Source: Acetobacteraceae bacterium (lineage in GTDB: Bacteria; Pseudomonadota; Alphaproteobacteria; Acetobacterales; Acetobacteraceae). Taken from it: 6,950 bases of DNA. Numbering within the stretch: the first letter of the stretch is position 1; each line of letters begins with the position of its first letter. A program made the translations under genes and the position numbers. The notes under the pieces were generated by a model. That model worked only from the letters and a program-made list of their open reading frames with translations, ran no database searches and was not told where the DNA came from. Below are positions 5,437-6,950 of this stretch, piece by piece. The DNA is taken from positions 1 through 6,950 of the forward strand of contig CANJXD010000313.1 in NCBI GenBank assembly GCA_947478535.1, given 5' to 3'.

Positions 5437-6495
5437 CTAGGGAGCCTCGGCCGGAAATACGAAGGCCCGTTCGGGATCCATCGTCACGCCGACCTTCTCG
5501 CCCCGGCTCAGCCAGGTACCCGGCGGCAGCCGCGCATGCAGATGCAGCAGCCCCCCCTGCCCGTCCGGCACCGCCAGATGCACCAGGGTCGTCGCACCCA
5601 GCAGCCGGCAGGCCTCCACCTCCGCCTGCGGCGCATTGCCGCCTGGCGGCTGGATCAGCAGCCCTTCCGGGCGCAGCAGAACCTCCGCCGCGCCCTCCGG
5701 CACCAAAGTCCCACGCGGCGGCAGAGTGCCGATGGGGGTTTCCGCGGCGCCACCCCACAGCCGCGCCGGCAGAACATTCACCTCGCCAAGGAAGGTGGCG
5801 ACGAAGCGGGAGGCGGGGTTCAGATACAATTCCGTCGGGGTGCCGAGCTGTTCGATCTGCCCGGCATTCATCAGCGCGATGCGGTCGGCCATGAACATCG
5901 CCTCCTCCGCATCATGCGTCACGATCAGCGTGGCGATGCCGGCTTCCTGCAGCACATGCAGCGTATCGTCCCGTACCTGTTCGCGCAGCCTGGCATCGAG
6001 GCTGGCGAAGGCCTCATCCAGCAGCAGCACCGCCGGGCGAGGCGCGAGTGCGCGCGCCAGCGCCACCCGCTGCTGCTGCCCGCCGGAGAGCATATGCGGC
6101 CAGGCTGCCGCGAAGGCCTCAAGCCCGACGCGCGCCAGCGCATCCATGATCCGCCATTTTCGCTGCCCGCGCGGCACGAAGCGCAGCCCGAAGGCGACAT
6201 TCTCCTCCACTGTCAGGTGGGGAAACAACGCGTAGTCCTGGAACACGAAGCCGACCCCGCGGCCTTCTGGCGGCGTCTCTCGCCCCGGCTCCGCGATCAA
6301 CTGCCCGCCGAGGGTGATCCGCCCCTGCTGCAACGGCTCCAGCCCCGAAGCGAGGCGCAGCAGGGTGGTCTTGCCGCAGCCGGACGGGCCCAGCAGGCAC
6401 AGGATCTCCCCCGGCCCGACATCCAGATCCAACCCCCGCAGCACCTGCCCCCGCTCGGGGTAGCTATGCGAGACCCCCTCAAAGCGAATGCTCAA
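5437..6495 (-). CDS. ABC transporter ATP-binding protein, FbpC-like (ferric iron/spermidine-type importer ATPase)
   Basis: A complete 352-residue nucleotide-binding subunit of an importer. Motifs in order: Walker A GPSGCGKTT (36-44), Q-loop VFQDYALFPHLTVEENVAFGL with Gln86, signature LSGGQQQRVALARAL (136-150), Walker B VLLLDEAFASLD (156-167, Glu161) and H-loop VTHDAEEAM (192-200, His194). The final ~110 residues, with LLRPEGLLI (273-281), form a TOBE-like regulatory domain. Length and the pattern around the Q-loop resemble FbpC/AfuC Fe(III) ATPases and the wider PotA/CysA group, so iron is a guess. Walker B reads DEAFASLD rather than the commoner DEPFSALD. The start is TTG at 6495: an in-frame TAA lies just upstream, and GAGGG and AAGG precede it on the minus strand. 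No permease or binding protein is in the window, so the ATPase is an orphan here, between scpB and tatB. Confidence 0.93.
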   Translation of the reverse strand: MSIRFEGVSHSYPERGQVLRGLDLDVGPGEILCLLGPSGCGKTTLLRLASGLEPLQQGRITLGGQLIAEPGRETPPEGRGVGFVFQDYALFPHLTVEENVAFGLRFVPRGQRKWRIMDALARVGLEAFAAAWPHMLSGGQQQRVALARALAPRPAVLLLDEAFASLDARLREQVRDDTLHVLQEAGIATLIVTHDAEEAMFMADRIALMNAGQIEQLGTPTELYLNPASRFVATFLGEVNVLPARLWGGAAETPIGTLPPRGTLVPEGAAEVLLRPEGLLIQPPGGNAPQAEVEACRLLGATTLVHLAVPDGQGGLLHLHARLPPGTWLSRGEKVGVTMDPERAFVFPAEAP

Positions 6496-6625
6496 TTGAC
6501 CTTACCCTCAAACGGCGGGCGCCGGCTCCGCCGGCTTGCCTTCGCGCGGTGCACTGGCGCGATGGGGCATGCGGTTGGTTGGCGCGCGGGCCGGCCTTGC
6601 CGGCCGAGAGAAGGTGCTGGAGGGG
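6496..6625. other. Spacer between scpB and the ABC ATPase gene with two GCCGGC hairpins
   Basis: This 130-bp spacer holds GCCGGC-TCC-GCCGGC (6521-6535) and GGCCGGC-CTT-GCCGGCC (6589-6605), both perfect stems with 3-nt loops built on the same GCCGGC core. Neither is followed by a T-tract on the minus strand. They may end or protect scpB mRNA, or be copies of a small dispersed palindrome. The segment next to the ABC start carries its ribosome-binding sequence. No tatA or other small ORF with recognisable features is present. Confidence 0.5.
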
Positions 6626-6950
6626 TCACAGGGTCTGGTCCGGGTGTGCCGCCTGCTCTGGCTCTGGCTGGGGTTCCGGCTCCGGCTTCTCCAGCGCCGA
6701 CAACAGCGGGGCGGAGACCTCGGCGCTCACCAGTTCCTCGCGCTTCGGCAGGTCCCGCAGCCCGGCCAGGCCGAACTGTTCGAGAAACCGCGCCGTGGTC
6801 CCCCACAAGGTCGGCCGGCCCGGCACTTCCCGGTGGCCGCGCGGCGCCACCAGACCGTGGTCCAGCAGCGCTTCCAGCGTGGATTGGGACAGGCTGGCGC
6901 CGCGGATTTCCTCGATCTCCGCCCGGGTCACCGGCTGGTGCCAGGCGATC
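6626..6950 (-). CDS. scpB: ScpB, segregation and condensation protein B (C-terminal part)
   Basis: The window holds the 3' portion of scpB; the frame continues past the right edge (upstream codons read I-A-W-H-Q-P before VTRAEIEEIRG). ScpB partners ScpA and SMC in the condensin-like complex that organises and segregates the chromosome. The visible part carries the second winged-helix domain: QPVTRAEIEEIRG, a helix with TLEALLDHGLVAPRG, then REVPGRPTLWGTT and FLEQFGLAGLRDLPKREEL. These are highly characteristic of ScpB. A tail of about 20 residues rich in Pro, Glu and Gln (EKPEPEPQPEPEQ) follows and is probably disordered. The gene leads the minus-strand series toward tatBC and serS. The true start and N-terminal half are outside the window. 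Confidence 0.95.
   Translation of the reverse strand, partial: IAWHQPVTRAEIEEIRGASLSQSTLEALLDHGLVAPRGHREVPGRPTLWGTTARFLEQFGLAGLRDLPKREELVSAEVSAPLLSALEKPEPEPQPEPEQAAHPDQTL

Noticed and set aside
1..6950. CRISPR array, insertion sequence, integrase, prophage or toxin-antitoxin pair
   Set aside because: No regularly spaced direct repeats, transposase or integrase motifs, or paired small toxin/antitoxin frames are visible on either strand.

Overview
The window is about two-thirds G+C, with dense genes and strong codon bias. It looks like an alphaproteobacterial chromosome. The scpB / tatB / tatC / serS order, a YajC protein near a DUF815-type ATPase, the GCCGGC-rich intergenic hairpins and the proline-rich TatB tail suggest Rhodospirillales, perhaps Acetobacteraceae (Roseomonas-like). 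The genus is inferred, not shown.

Layout from left to right. The last 12 codons of a possible plus-strand gene (1-36) face a minus-strand isochorismatase-family cysteine hydrolase (47-643). Behind the hydrolase lies yajC (704-1039, minus), the small accessory membrane protein of the Sec translocon. A 158-bp divergent spacer rich in inverted repeats separates yajC from a plus-strand DUF815 P-loop ATPase (1198-2088). Next come a 233-bp gene-free stretch with two good hairpins and a small predicted membrane protein of unknown function (2322-2543, plus). A strong rho-independent terminator closes the plus-strand block against the convergent serS.

The right half is a minus-strand series read from right to left: the 3' part of scpB (chromosome segregation/condensation), an FbpC-like ABC transporter ATPase with a TTG start, tatB, tatC and serS. 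tatB, tatC and serS are tightly spaced (17 and 25 bp) and probably co-transcribed. The ABC gene is set off by 130 and 118 bp on its two sides, both holding hairpins, so it may be its own unit or an insertion into the scp-tat cluster.

Functionally the window is mostly core housekeeping: protein export (Tat, Sec accessory), seryl-tRNA charging and condensin-like chromosome organisation. No mobile element, CRISPR array, defence system or RNA gene was recognised. The points most worth following are the absence of tatA beside tatBC with an orphan transporter ATPase in its expected place, and the hairpin-rich leader ahead of the small membrane ORF. I see no convincing evidence of a wholly new system.
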